A stretch of 64,000 bases of DNA from Balanoglossus misakiensis (taxonomy: Eukaryota; Hemichordata), in the NCBI GenBank assembly GCA_040954595.2, contig CM082579.2:14012001-14076000 (forward strand), written 5' to 3'. The stretch's first letter is position 1. The number at the start of each line of letters is the position of its first letter. Both the position numbers and the translations under genes were made by a program. Below the pieces are notes generated by a model, which worked only from the letters and a program-made list of their open reading frames with translations, was not told the DNA's origin and ran no database searches. Of this stretch, positions 10,071 through 20,929 are shown piece after piece.

Positions 10071-10118
10071 TTGCAGACCAGGATTTAAGTTGCACAGAAA
10101 TCAAAATTACATGTGTTG
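10071..10118 (+). pseudogene. 3' fragment of EGF exon, frameshifted
   Basis: This matches the last 47 bp of the exon at 5658 including the GTGAGT donor: [11 protein letters not shown] is recognisable, then ATCAAAATTACATG replaces ATCAACAAACATG, one base longer, shifting the frame before the last cysteine. The acceptor and the first half of the exon are missing. Confidence 0.75.
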
Positions 10119-10263
10119 GTGAGTATCTACAATTTGGAGAGAAAGTAAGATGTATGGGTTTGTACAATGTAAGTGTCTTATACATGTATATTTGACACTG
10201 AAATCATATATTGTACAATCAGTCATTGGTAAATGTCTGCTATTCATGACACAAATAAAAAAA

Positions 10264-10451
10264 CAGTCAAACCTGTGTGAGTGGCCACCTCTATTAGGCA
10301 GCCACCTCTATATAGTGGCCACTTTATTCTAGTCCCTATGCAATTTACATCTACATTAATTGACTTTTCTACAAGGTATAATTTCTACAAGGTATAATGG
10401 CCACCTATCTATAAAGGCCAGTTTAGAAAAGTCCCTTCACTAGCCACAATA
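10264..10451. mobile_element. Mariner-like MITE, copy 2, right end deleted
   Basis: This is the duplicate of the element at 5912. The left terminus CAGTCAAACCTG is kept, but the right terminus is lost where TAGACACTTGTG replaces the longer sequence carrying AGGTTTGACTG. A 15-bp internal tandem duplication (TTTCTACAAGGTATAA) is present near 10367-10397. Confidence 0.5.
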
Positions 10452-10905
10452 GACACTTGTGTTGATTTCTGTATGTTTTACGTGTAACACAATCAGGACA
10501 TTTTTCATAAAGAGGGCAGCCTTCCAAAATAAAGTGTCATCTCAATGCAGACAATGTGAAAAAGGCGGTCAGTAGAGTACTGCTCGAGCTCATCTAGTTT
10601 GTTGTATACATGATACATGTACAAGTTGTGTGTAAAACTGACCTTACAATAAAATGTGGCTGTCCAAGTACATAAGTTTCAACTATAGTGTTGATACAAA
10701 AGACAATCAAGTTTTTACTTTGTGACCAACTTGCCTCGTGTTCGTGTCGTGGAAGGGTAACATGACTGCATAGCAATGTTTTATTAAAATTTTGTACATA
10801 GAGAAATGGACTACTGGGAACTATGTAAATGATGCCCTGAGCCTAAAAATTCTGACTGTCTGCAATTATAGTTTTAGCATTTTTGTTCAATTGCACTTTC
10901 AAGTA

Positions 10906-11075
10906 CAGTCAAACCCGTCTAACACCAAAGGGACTGAAGAAATTGTTCAGATTGCAGGTGTCCAATTTAAAGAGGTTCTTTCAACATGTGGTTCTATGTC
11001 AAAAGGTTTGAACAATGTCTTTGAAATAGACATGTTTCCAGATTAGACAGGGTTCGGTTGAGACAGGTTTTACTG
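10906..11075. mobile_element. Tc1/mariner-type MITE with TA target sites
   Basis: The termini are CAGTCAAACCCGTCT at the left and AGACAGGTTTTACTG at the right, flanked by TA on both sides (10904-10905 and 11076-11077). It is 170 bp with no coding potential. The open frame across it is incidental. Confidence 0.65.
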
Positions 11076-11077
11076 TA

Positions 11078-12176
11078 TTTTGATACATGCTCTGGCTTAA
11101 CCCTTTCACCAACATGGTTCAGTCTAAACCCTTTATTTTCTATGGTAAGGCTGGATCTTTAAAGAGGAAACTGTTTTTTTTCTGGGAATCTCTTTATTTC
11201 TTCTGTCACAAAAATTGCATGGGAGTTCTAATTCTAAAAGGAAAACTGATTTCATAAAAGATCTCAAAGTCAAGTTTTGGATGTGGCTCCATTTCAAGTA
11301 TTGTAGGTGACTAGTTTTCCGGAGTTCAAGTCTTTATACTTGCAGTAGAGTTGGTCACATGTACTTGGGTAATCTGAGTGTGGTCAGAAATTGAACTTAC
11401 ACACATTGAGTTGAGTTAAGAATATGTCTGGTGTATTACTGTAATATGACTAGATACAGCAAATGCATTAACTATAAGCGTATGTTAAAATACACAGTTT
11501 CCATGGACAAATCTGAGTGATGAAATTAAATACACATGTTCATTAAATCCCACCATGATAGAGCGCCCCCACTGTTCAGAATGTCCATTTTGAAGTCCTA
11601 CATATATGATGTCATGCCTAGCTGTCAATGTTAACTGATGTGTACTTGTACTACTAGTAAATGGAAGTACTTTAAAGTAAAGCTCAGATGCAAGGTTTTG
11701 TAAAATAAATATAATATTAAAACGTTGCCATCATTTTAGCCATTTTGAACAGCGGTCCAATTGACTAATGTGATCACTCTGTATGCGGCATATGGCATAT
11801 TAAGCATTAAGTATTTTTCAATCAGAAGCCGTTAATCCTGTGATTAATTCTGCTTCTTGCAGCATTGATTTTAAATCACCACACATGAATAATTTTGTCC
11901 AAAGGACTGCGGTGCCCAAGTGTTTATGATAAGATAAACAAACGGTGAAATTCACTGAAGAAGTGAGCGAGCACTTGCCCATTCATTGTTCAATGAAAGG
12001 TGACCACCAAAACAAAAGTATTGAGAAAATAACCGAAGTTGGAGTTACTGAGTTTTAAATTGATTTCAAGTGAAAAGCTTGGATTGGCTGAAGCTCCTGT
12101 AGTCAGTTACCTGTAGGTAGATTGACACACATGACAATGTTTGACTGTTTACACTTTTCTTTGTTTGATCTTTCAG
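11078..12176. other. Intronic DNA, no feature recognised
   Basis: AT-rich non-coding sequence before the Q-rich exon. I see no long open frame, tandem array or transposon terminus. Confidence 0.5.
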
Positions 12177-12426
12177 AGGAATATTCAAGCACTGCAGAAG
12201 AATCTAGAGATGGCACAGAAAAAAAGAACTTGAATTGAAACAACAGCAAGATCAACATGCCAGACAAAGTCCACTCATAGCACTAAGACAACAACATCAA
12301 CAACAACAGCAATTACAAAGGTTACAACAACAGAGAGCCCAACAACAACAACAACAACAACAAGCAGTGCAAGCACAGCCATCCAATATACAATCAACAA
12401 ATCAACAACTAAGTCACCTCTTACAA
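12177..12426 (+). pseudogene. Glutamine-rich coactivator-like exon with one-base frameshift
   Basis: The acceptor TTTGATCTTTCAG precedes a phase-0 frame reading RNIQALQKNLEMAQKK, a likely amphipathic helix, which hits a TGA just after an A7 tract (12219-12225). One base fewer in that tract would continue into KELELKQQQ and a long Gln-rich segment (CAA/CAG runs) ending NQQLSHLLQ before the donor GTAAGT at 12427. LSHLL is an LxxLL motif, the nuclear-receptor-box signature of coactivators. With the indel corrected, the exon is phase 0 to phase 0 and fits the exons at 760 and 15382. Either the gene is a pseudogene or the A tract is a sequencing error. Q-rich plus LxxLL suggests a Mediator- or NCOA-like protein, which is inference from composition only. 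Confidence 0.6.
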
Positions 12427-12675
12427 GTAAGTTGTCATAATAATGTGTACAGTGAATATTTTGAAAACCAAGACTGGTACCAGTGGCACTTCTGGGAATT
12501 GTTATGTGGGGAAAAATAAAATCAGTTTTCTCAAAAAGGAGCTTTCTTGATGGTACAAATAACATTGGTCTGTGCCATTCCCAAAATTATTTTAATGTAT
12601 TGAAGACCTGAAAGTCACACAGAATAAATTCAATGCACTATTTGCCCAACATGACAACTTTTCCCCACACAGATT

Positions 12676-12730
12676 TAGACGTGGTGGGTATGGCCGATTT
12701 GCCTCAAATCGGCCATACACACCACATCTA
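12676..12730. repeat. Strong hairpin adjacent to the piggyBac terminus
   Basis: Arms TATGGCCGATTTG and CAAATCGGCCATA surround a 3-nt loop (CCT). Pairing extends outward through GTGGTG/CACCAC and TAGA/TCTA. It ends exactly where the TTAA of the piggyBac-like element begins. Confidence 0.6.
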
Positions 12731-14236
12731 TTAACACTTTCACTGCGTAGTTAATATATGCTAATGTATTCCTGTGCGTAGTTTCCTATGGTAAATTTAA
12801 CTAATAAACAATGTTTTACTTTACCCTCTCTATCTCTTGTAATATGAAAGTATATGCAATGATATTTCCAGCAAGTATATTTTATAAGACAACCAACATA
12901 ATAAAACTGAAAAATGGTCACATGACCATTAATTGGTCATGTGACACTGGCAGCCATAATGGATTTCTGTCGAAATATGGTAAAAACAACAGATATTGTA
13001 ATATAAGTGACTGAAATACTGTATTTAATTCATTGTATCACAGCTGACAGACAAACATAGTCAAAAACAACTTCCCCCTGTATAAAAGGGAATAACAAGT
13101 GACTTTTGAGCAAGAAATTTGATCAAATTTATTAATGGACCATAAAAACAATTATCAAATCATGCCCACCATTTACATGTATACATGTTTAAAATCTGAG
13201 AAAGAAATATAGATTATTAGTGAAAGGGTGAATGATTGAACTTGTAAATAAATGATAATAATAAAATAAATTAATTAAGTAATTTATTAAATACTCTACG
13301 TTTTAATGAATTGCAAGTTGAAGAAATCAAGTTTGGTAAATATGAATATACACACATTTAAAAAAAATTCATTAGCATAGTACTGTTTTGGCAATTCATT
13401 TCAAATGGATATAATACTCTGACAACATAGACTTCTGGCAAAGTCCCATCAAGATTTGCAAAGAAACCTACGCCTTCATTTAATTCAGTGAAGTAGGCAT
13501 CTAGCGAAATCTTGACCGTAAGGGCAACTCATCAATTGCAGGGTTGTCAAAAAATTGTGCGGTGTACATATCAGTTTGCTCTGACAATGACATCAACTCA
13601 AACACATCACCAGGAAAGAACAGCTGAAAAAAGTCAACCGGTGCAAAGTCATCAGTGTCAACTAATAAACCTTAGCGACGATCGTATACAGACAACCAGT
13701 CCGGTGTGTAATTGTCATTTACGTCATACAAAACCCACCGCGTGTCACCATCAACGTTACGACGTCCGAGAACATGACAAAAACCCTCCCTCTCTCTCTG
13801 TCTCTACTCTGTTGTCTCCGTGTCTGGCTTCTATTTCTGGTTCTATGATGTTGTTGTCCGTTATTTGGCTTCCGCTATCGCTATGATCGCTGTCACTATC
13901 CTGAAAGACTTATTCAAGAACTTCGTCGGCATCAAACTTTGCCCATGTCGCCATTTTTAAATACCAAGTGAATGAAAAAATATGATCGGGGCGACCTAAA
14001 ATCAGCTGTTTAAGGAAACCCTTTGATGACAAAATCGACTTGATTGTTTACAATACATATGCGCATGCTCAATTAGGGTTGACCCCTGTCCTATATATAG
14101 TCATACAAAATGAGTAAATAAGCAACGAACATAAAATAGAACAGACCAAGTAACGGACGCGATCTTGGCGCATTTATGCGCCTCCCGCATTCTGACTGCC
14201 GGCGCAGAAAATGCCCTCCCGCAGCGAAAGTGTTAA
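12731..14236. mobile_element. Degraded piggyBac-like transposon
   Basis: The element is bounded by TTAA on both sides (12731-12734 and 14233-14236). Its inverted ends read TTAACACTTTCACTGCG and, reversed, TTAACACTTTCGCTGCG. TTAA target sites are specific to piggyBac elements. A minus-strand transposase relic lies inside (13405-13954). At 1.5 kb the element is shorter than a full piggyBac (roughly 2-3 kb), so the transposase C-terminal half is missing. Confidence 0.8.
13405..13954 (-). pseudogene. piggyBac transposase N-terminal relic
   Basis: Starting at an ATG at 13954 the minus strand reads MATWAKFDADEVLE, a stop, then an acidic Ser/Asp-rich stretch (DSDSDHSDSG) typical of piggyBac N-termini. 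After a frame change come TRWVLYDVNDNYTPDWLS, VDFFQLFFPGDVFELM and SEQTDMYTAQFF, then PTSLN, MKA and LQILMGLCQKSMLSEYY interrupted by stops. The DFFxLFF...Y.AQ block and the later ILMGL...YY block match the start of the DDE_Tnp_1_7 transposase domain. The catalytic DDD triad and the C-terminal zinc finger are absent. At least five in-frame stops and one frameshift make it non-functional. Confidence 0.85.
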
Positions 14237-14987
14237 TATTCATGAGTTTACTTTTCTTGTTTACGTACACTACTATAACAATTGGAAATCTAGAGAATGT
14301 CTATTTCATCAAGTTGACAACCCCCACATGTGTAAGTCATGTACATAAACAAAAATAGTCTGGTGTGTGGAGCCTCCTCCCTTTTTGAAATACTTTTTTA
14401 TGCAATCAGTCCAAACTCATGATCAGTCCAACCTGTTCAGTTTTAGTGTGGGGAAAAGCTGGAATGAAAGCAGACCTAAATTACAGACAACGAAATACAA
14501 CAAATCTTGTCTCATTCTTATTTTCAATTCCTCTAGTTTTTCCATGGTACCAGTGTGGAAGCACTGATGATAAACTGTGGCAGACAGTTTTAAATGACGA
14601 CAATCATCTTACTCTTATGTACATATGCGTTAATTTTGTGTGTACAAAATAACGTCCAATCCAAATATCTGCAAATTTTATGTGCGTGCATTCATATAGT
14701 GGACTGCCTTCGCTTCCTTCTATATTTCTTGCACGCCATATAAGAAGAATTTAGTTTTGACTCTTCTTTTCACTCAATTTGCTGTCTTTTCCTAATCTAT
14801 GACACAGACTATGGTTGCCGCCACCTTGTCTGTTGTTAAGACAGCACTTGTGGCATAGATAAAAAAATTATAACTAGAGTCTCTGCTTTGGCAAGTGTGC
14901 GTTAGACGATCAATACCCTTTAACAAAACTCTGCTTAGAATTCAAATCATATTCTTTTCAAAATGTCAGCATCTGATTACATAGTGA
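14237..14987. other. Intronic DNA, no feature recognised
   Basis: AT-rich sequence between the piggyBac relic and the next repeat; short open frames here have no recognisable content. Confidence 0.5.
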
Positions 14988-15260
14988 ATTAAAGCTGCAA
15001 GCAGTGTTCACTAGGCCCAAGCAATTCCCAGGGTTCCTACAGAATGCCAAGGATTATCTGCTGTGGATACCCACAATTTTGTCAAAAAGTTTTGATCCTA
15101 AACTGATCTATGTCCTACAAAATCGAAACTTCTAGATCTATTGGTTAGCCTAGAATTAGGAGTGTACATAATTAATTAGGTCAACGGGGGTCCTGAAACT
15201 AACCATCAAATTTTAGACACAGCTTAAATCAATTTCCCATTGTACAGTTACTATATGCCA
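14988..15260 (+). repeat. Fragment of the dispersed ATTAAAGCTGCAAGCAG family
   Basis: This begins ATTAAAGCTGCAAGCAGTG followed by AGGCCCAAGC. The same terminus occurs in inverted orientation at 45216-45239 (GCTGCTTGCAGCTTTAAT after CTTGGGCCC) and at 46442-46459. The terminus is itself a small palindrome (GCTGC/GCAGC). The family resembles the repeat that fills 26-46.5 kb. Confidence 0.5.
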
Positions 15261-15381
15261 CCCTAAATTTCAGTCTGATTGACAAATGTGAAGAAAATTA
15301 AAAAGAGATGTCGTCTGATACATTGCCATTTTCTGTGAAGTGACTTTAAAAGAAAACTGTTTTGTTTGTATTCAACTGCAG

Positions 15382-15654
15382 CAGCAACAACAAGCCAGCA
15401 GAACACAAGCAACCATTCCACCACCAAAACAACAAACAGCAGCAACAAAACAAACATGGCAACAACAACAACAACAACAGCAGTTATCACAACAACAACA
15501 ACAACAACAACAGCTGTAACTAGGACAACAGCCAAGGCCGCGACCAAAGGTACCTCAGATGGGCTTGGCACCCAGCTTGCAACAAACACAGCAACAATCA
15601 AGTAGTACTCTGCTGGCTGATGACCGGAGATTTTTTGATATTCTGAATCAATAA
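15382..15654 (+). pseudogene. Q-rich C-terminal exon with premature stop
   Basis: After the acceptor TTCAACTGCAG a phase-0 frame opens with QQQQASRTQATIPPPKQQ, then two poly-Gln runs. It meets an in-frame TAA at 15517-15519 (codon 46), right after the second run. The same frame continues without another stop for 44 codons, including GQQPRPRPKVPQMGLAPS and a non-repetitive tail LLADDRRFFDILNQ, then TAA at 15652. The conserved-looking Pro/Arg stretch and acidic-hydrophobic tail after the premature stop argue that the TAA is a recent lesion or an error rather than the real terminus. The minus-strand frame across this exon is only the shadow of CAA repeats (poly-Val). Confidence 0.55.
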
Positions 15655-15655
15655 A
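15650..15655 (+). terminator. Candidate polyadenylation signal AATAAA
   Basis: AATAAA overlaps the distal TAA stop of the Q-rich exon. This is a plausible position if that exon is the last one, but AATAAA is common in AT-rich DNA and no downstream GU-rich element is obvious. Confidence 0.25.
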
Positions 15656-16149
15656 TTTATACAGGAAACTGACTATAATGAACAGGAGACTGTTCATGCC
15701 TTTATTACCATTGTAACTTCTATATACTAAATGAAACACAGATGCCCAAAGAAATGTCAAAAATTTCTCAAGGTATGCGGGAATTTTCAAATATTCCAGA
15801 CAGTCGAGTGTTGGGGATTTGGAATATTTATCACTCTCATTTACTGTATACAGACATATCCATTCCAAAGCTATCACCTCCACTCATTCTTCAGTGTTCC
15901 TTGATTTAAAAAAAAATAATTTCGAAACAGATCAAATAACACGAAATTGTTATTCCAGTGTAGTAACAGAATATACTCGGTCTGTACTAATTCTTGCATT
16001 AGCTTTACATTGTTTCTATCACAATACCCTATTTCAATATAACCATATTTGTATGCCGGGCAGATGTAACTAGTTGTCAATGTCTATTGTAATACAAAGT
16101 CTGCCATACACAAAGCAACTGTGCATTGTCTTCTGGTGTGAAAAAAGAT

Positions 16150-16375
16150 ACTTAGGATGTATGTAAAATGGGAAATTTTCATGAGAGATAAATTCGCCCG
16201 AATCATGCAAGTGCTAAAAAAACACGAAAACTAAAAAGTCGCGTAAACATGTTTTTCAGAAATAATGATGAATTGAAATTCGAGAATGCGATAATTAATC
16301 GTTGCATAACAGTTGCCACATTTGATATTATGAAAATTTCCCGTTGCGAAAATTTCATGTTTTACAGTATATAGC
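16150..16375. mobile_element. Possible short MITE
   Basis: Near the left end ATGTAAAATGGGAAATTTTC and near the right end, reversed, ACTGTAAAACATGAAATTTTC are similar, and the right end is followed by TATA. The inverted match is imperfect, so this is tentative. Confidence 0.3.
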
Positions 16376-16420
16376 CATATTTTTTCCACTTCCAAAACTA
16401 ACATCAAGAGTCATGCATGC

Positions 16421-16693
16421 CACTGGCCCAATAAAGCCTGATAGCTCTTGCTGGGAATTGTGATGTAACTGGCATCCCCCTTAAAGTCACTGACATTAAC
16501 TGAACAATGGCGATTGTGTGTAAGGTTATAGTAAAGGCAAGGCTAATTTAAATTTAAAATGGTACCAATCCTTAATCACACATATGTATCCTTTGACCAA
16601 TCATTGGAAAAACAAAGTCCGTGATTGACTTCAAAGGGATGCTAATTACATCACGATTCCCTGCAAGGGATATTATGCTTTATTTGGCCAGTG
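16421..16693. mobile_element. Foldback DNA element with ~80 bp inverted repeats
   Basis: The left arm begins CACTGGCCCAATAAAGC and the right arm, reversed, CACTGGCCAAATAAAGC. Pairing continues through GGGAATTGTGATGTAA versus GGGAATCGTGATGTAA and GGCATCCC versus AGCATCCC. The flanks share GCATGC (16415-16420 and 16694-16699). It is non-coding; superfamily unresolved. Confidence 0.65.
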
Positions 16694-17900
16694 GCATGCA
16701 TAGTTTTTTGAAAGCAAAGCAGATAAAATACAGCTATATACTAGACTAATACCTTATTAACTCCTGATCATTGGAGAATGTATCTCTAAAGTTACTCTCT
16801 ATCGCTCCCTCTTTGAGTGTCAGAACTTCCAGTTGTATACCAAACATTTGTATTACCCAATCACAGACTTTGTGTTATTGGTCATTTATCTATCCAATTG
16901 AAACTCATGTGTTCATTGGAGCATTACACCAAAGAAGTCACACTATAACAGTGACAATACAACACTTGCAAAAACATGGATTGCTGAGGTCAGCCTATCT
17001 GGTTCCAGATTATCTGTGACCCAACTAATGCAGCTATAATGAATGTGTTTGGTTATATACAGAGATTTGTAGATTGTATAAGACGTGTTAATATCACACT
17101 CTAGCATGGGGCAATGTATATTTATCTTGTGAAAGCCACAAAGTCACTAGCTCTTGATGTTCATTTTCTATTTTTGTTGTTGAATAATTTATTATGAAAT
17201 TAGATTGAAGCTGAACTCACGACATATGTGTGGACATAACACGTTTATACGTCCATGTCATAATTTTTGTTAAAGCCAAACAATTAAATATCACCATTAT
17301 AACAAAATTAACAACAATGTAACCCCGGGGCTGTCACTTTTTTGAATGGATACCGATCCAGAGTTAATGTTTCATTGGAAAGTCTAACAGTGTTTTGAAA
17401 TGTCACATTGTAATTTGAAAGTTTGGGCTTGGGCAGTGACAATGACATTGTTTGTGTACACAATTTGAAATGGAGCTCTATGAAAAGAGAAAAGTGGTGT
17501 GTGGAAAAGAATGAAGTCTTTGGGCTTATATCAGGTGCCTTCATTTGACTCTCAAGGAGAGTTTTGTAAAACAATTAACTTGTTGTGTGTCAGCATTATT
17601 GGGAAAGATTAAGCACACACATGTATACAGGTTAGATTATAATGGAAAATCACCATCAGCCTTTTTTCTTAGCACTCTCACCTTTCACCCCCAGTTCCCT
17701 GTGTAGACATCCAACTTTTCCAACAGAAACAATGGATTTGGACAGAACCATTAGTTCATTTGAATACTGGTATGTATGTAATATGTGTATTTATAACATA
17801 CATCATGCTAACACTGTGTCATGATTCACCAGAATCCGTCACGTGATAAGAAAATAGAATCGACTATGAATCCTCTAGGGAAATAGCAGAAAATATATAA

Positions 17901-17930
17901 ACTGGTCACGTGACCAACAGGATATAAAAG
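17901..17930 (+). promoter_or_regulatory. Weak candidate core promoter (E-box plus TATA)
   Basis: GGTCACGTGACC, a perfect palindromic E-box (CACGTG) at 17904-17915, is followed eight bases later by TATAAAAG (17923-17930). No convincing transcript follows, so this may be chance. Confidence 0.2.
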
Positions 17931-18949
17931 AATCCCATGCATATACTTTGTCAGTTCACCTCTGTAGCCAGACTGGCCATACGTATGAACTGATGATGTC
18001 CCTGTTATAGGCATATGTCTTGTGAAACATATAAACCACTTTGGTGTGTTTTGTGTTTGGTGAACAGCGTGACAAGCATGTTAGAATCAAACTATTACAT
18101 GCATGTTAAGAAATATAGTCTGTTATATGGAAGTGACCATAGTTGCCATATTATTAAAATCACATTTTTAATATCAATATTCACATGTCATTGCTTTCTA
18201 CGTTTCTTGAATTTCCTATCATTTTATGTTAACAAAAACAAGAGCCTTCTGTGACAACTTTCGAAAATATTTCATGTAATCAGCCATTCATTTTATGTGT
18301 GTGTGAATAATGACCCCATGAGGCTGTAGAATCATGTATAGTGCTGAAGGGGACGCCATCCATAGCTTTCATATTGCATAAGATGCTAAGTTGGTATTTT
18401 CCACATATTGCTTTTTTGTACTGAGAGTTCTGTATGTTACGCAGTCCTTAAGAAGAGCTTTTGACAAACATTTCATTGTACTTTCAAGACTGCTACAGTA
18501 TTGAGATATTATATGCAGTATTAGGAAGAAATATCTTTAATATTTTTATTCTAACAATTTTCCCATCATGCTAAACAAGTAGACAGAAATGTCATGTTAG
18601 GATTTTTGCATACATAAAATAAATATTCTGACAAAATAAGTGCTTTTGTCTGTCTCTTTGATTTCAGGTGAGGATCAGTATTTGTTGTTGCTTTTTCCAG
18701 CGTAGATTCCAATCAGAAGACAATTGTGATGAACAGTATGTTCTGTTTGATTGGGACCTTATGAGATTGGTTGCATCTGTATGGATGTATGGGTGTATGT
18801 CCGTCCACATCAAAAACTTGAAAACCGCTGCGCGTACAACCTCGATATTTGTTGTGTAGATGCATACCGGGCTGTAGATGGGAGTTTGTTCAAACAAAGT
18901 TGTCATTGCCCAAAATATGTAAATTATCAGGGAAAAACCTAAATTTGGT

Positions 18950-19560
18950 CAAAACTCAGAAAATCAACAACCACTGGTCATAATGATTCTGTATGTTTTG
19001 AGCTAATACTGTGAATTTTCCATTTTTTATGCATATTTTGTCTTTTTCCACATATTTGGTAATAAAACCTACTTTCTGGAATTAATCAGCCCACCGCTTT
19101 GAAATTTAGTATGGAGCTTCATATAGGTGATCTGAGATACTAAAGTTTTGTTTAAATTGCTGCAAAATTTGCATAATTATAATTTTGGAGCAATTTTTAC
19201 ATTTTTGATCATTTTTTTCCTGTAAAACCGCTCGTAAGATCGCTTTGGAAATTTGCATGCATGTTCAAATCAACTTGAAGAATTCAATAGTATATTTTTG
19301 TGGTGATTTTAACCATTTTTGTTCAAAATTCATTCTCAGAACCCTCTACTCCATTGCTTTCAAATTTGATTTAAAGGTTCCTTCCTGAGTTGTCATGATA
19401 ATTTACAAAACCAATGATGAAAGTGTCAATCTTTTGTGTGGGCAATATCTTGTATTTTGGGGGCATATTTTCCAATTTTGAAAAATTATATTTCCCAGAA
19501 AGTGTAAGGCTGATTACTTTAAAATTTAAGTTAATAGGATTGGCTTATTTAGAATTATAA
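18950..19560 (+). repeat. Eroded tandem repeat, ~120-bp unit, block 1
   Basis: Phrases such as CCGCTTTGAAATTT, CGCTTTGGAAATTTGCATGC and TTGCTTTCAAATTTGATT recur roughly every 120-150 bp, each followed by a GTTCC/GTTCAA-like run and AT-rich sequence. The same phrases occur at 22.4-22.8 kb. Monomers are too diverged for exact borders. Confidence 0.45.
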
Positions 19561-20185
19561 TGGAATCAAATTATAGGTAATTCAAAACTTTTATATTTTG
19601 TAGGATATTTTGTTTTATCATACATGCAACGCCCGTATTTGGCACTTTCTATTGTTCTCGTCCCGAAGATATTTTACGGTATTACACTGAGTGCAATATA
19701 TCTTCACTCCGCGTCTCGAACTATTTTTGAGAACGCTCGGCACGACAGTTCGCTTTGCGTGCGAGCGACGTACGGGGCATAGGACGCTAGTGGAGAGCAG
19801 TGTTGTAAAATTCGGTTATTAGAAGCTATAATAATGTTTTCAAAGTTGGCTGTTTTGCCATGTTGAATGTATCATTTTTACTTCTTCGAAATTCTCAATG
19901 CAAAATAATTGTTAACATGATAGTTTGAAAGAGAACGTAGACAATTTTATTTTGAATGCGGATGTGCCCATCGTAGTGAAAGCTGCCAACCCCCTTAAAA
20001 TGATACTACGGCCCACACGTCATACGTCACAACATGGCTACTGCCGTGATCCCAGGGCGCCTGTTCAAATTTGAAATTGTTTTTCTCGGCGCATTTTCGC
20101 AAATCGTACTGTTTTATAGGTAGGCATGTATGATAAAGGGGTTATTACACGAATTTTGGTCGATAACGCGACGCATTCTCGTGAT

Positions 20186-20230
20186 GTCCGTATTTTGATG
20201 AGTTGCAAAGCAACGAGTCAAAATACGGAC
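20186..20230. repeat. Perfect-arm hairpin
   Basis: Arms GTCCGTATTTTGA and TCAAAATACGGAC enclose an inner stem GTTGC/GCAAC with AAA loop. It may be a transposon end or a structured RNA element; nothing around it decides. Confidence 0.5.
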
Positions 20231-20722
20231 CCCTAAATATACAACAAAACATTTTATCTCCGCGACCAGCTGTTCAATTTGGTGCATGGACAGTGTTGGA
20301 CTCTTGATCTGTCTATGTTTAGAAAATTTGATCAAATTCATGATGACTTGGATTGAATTGAATCAATGTTTATTCGCTCTAGGAACACTTTATTGACTAC
20401 AAACTTTTGTTTTGTTGTTTGTTGGATGGGTAAAATTTAAGACCTCTCGGCCAACGCGGAGCAGAGTTTAATTAGTTTGAAGTTGTGAAAATCGACGAAA
20501 CAGAGCGAAAAAACGGCAATTTGCGCTGTCGGCACATTTCTTCTGCCTCGATTTATCGACACCAGGACCTCCCCCCCCCCCAAAAAAAAAATATATCAAT
20601 TATGGATCATCAAATAACTAGACTGCATCGTCCATGAAATCAAACTCGACGACAAAAAAACTTCGCCGATTCCGAGGTAAACGCATCCCGACAGGATAAG
20701 AACTCCGCTATGTGACATCATC

Positions 20723-20929
20723 TGATTTCTCTGTAAACATTGGTTGGTCGTTACTTCGGGAACGGCACTTAATCTTCTCGGTTGGGCCTTTAATTTCCAT
20801 GACCCCGGTCGATTCGGCCAAGACGCAAACCGATTCTTCACTTTGCAGTTCAGTAAAGTTGGCGAACGGGATAGTCTGTTAATGGTGAATGCAGGCCTGT
20901 ACGCAGTGCTAGCGAACGGGACAAATTGA
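20723..20929 (+). other. Short open frame with faint TNF-like C-terminal strand
   Basis: The frame is open from about 20723 to a TGA at 20927-20929 with no ATG near its start. It includes NLLGWAFNFHDPGRFGQ, RFFTLQF and SLLMVNAGLYAVLAN. The last stretch resembles the conserved G-x-L-x-V-x-x-x-G-L-Y-x-V core strand of TNF/C1q-like domains. There is no acceptor AG in the right place and the frame ends immediately, so this is at best a decayed exon. Function not assigned. Confidence 0.2.

Larger units (their letters stand above)
10071..10858 (+). repeat. Segmental duplication, unit B, copy 2
   Basis: This is a copy of 5716-6610 that begins mid-exon (GTTGCAGACCAGG) immediately after unrelated DNA. 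It is more diverged and shorter than copy 1, including a truncated mariner-like MITE. Homology fades near 10858. Confidence 0.85.
15656..18949. other. Mostly unannotated non-coding stretch
   Basis: Apart from the foldback elements and the weak promoter motif listed separately, this stretch shows only short spurious frames and no recognised gene. Confidence 0.45.

Noticed and set aside
12275-12565. 96-codon minus-strand frame
   Set aside because: Shadow of the Gln-rich exon on the opposite strand.
13512-13886. 124-codon plus-strand frame
   Set aside because: It overlaps the minus-strand piggyBac transposase relic, which explains the sequence much better.
15263-15883. 206-codon minus-strand frame rich in Val
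   Set aside because: It is the reverse complement of CAA/CAG repeats in the Q-rich exon (poly-Val shadow).
17642-18254. Short frames downstream of the TATA-like motif
   Set aside because: Low-complexity AT-rich translations without domains; insufficient to call a gene.
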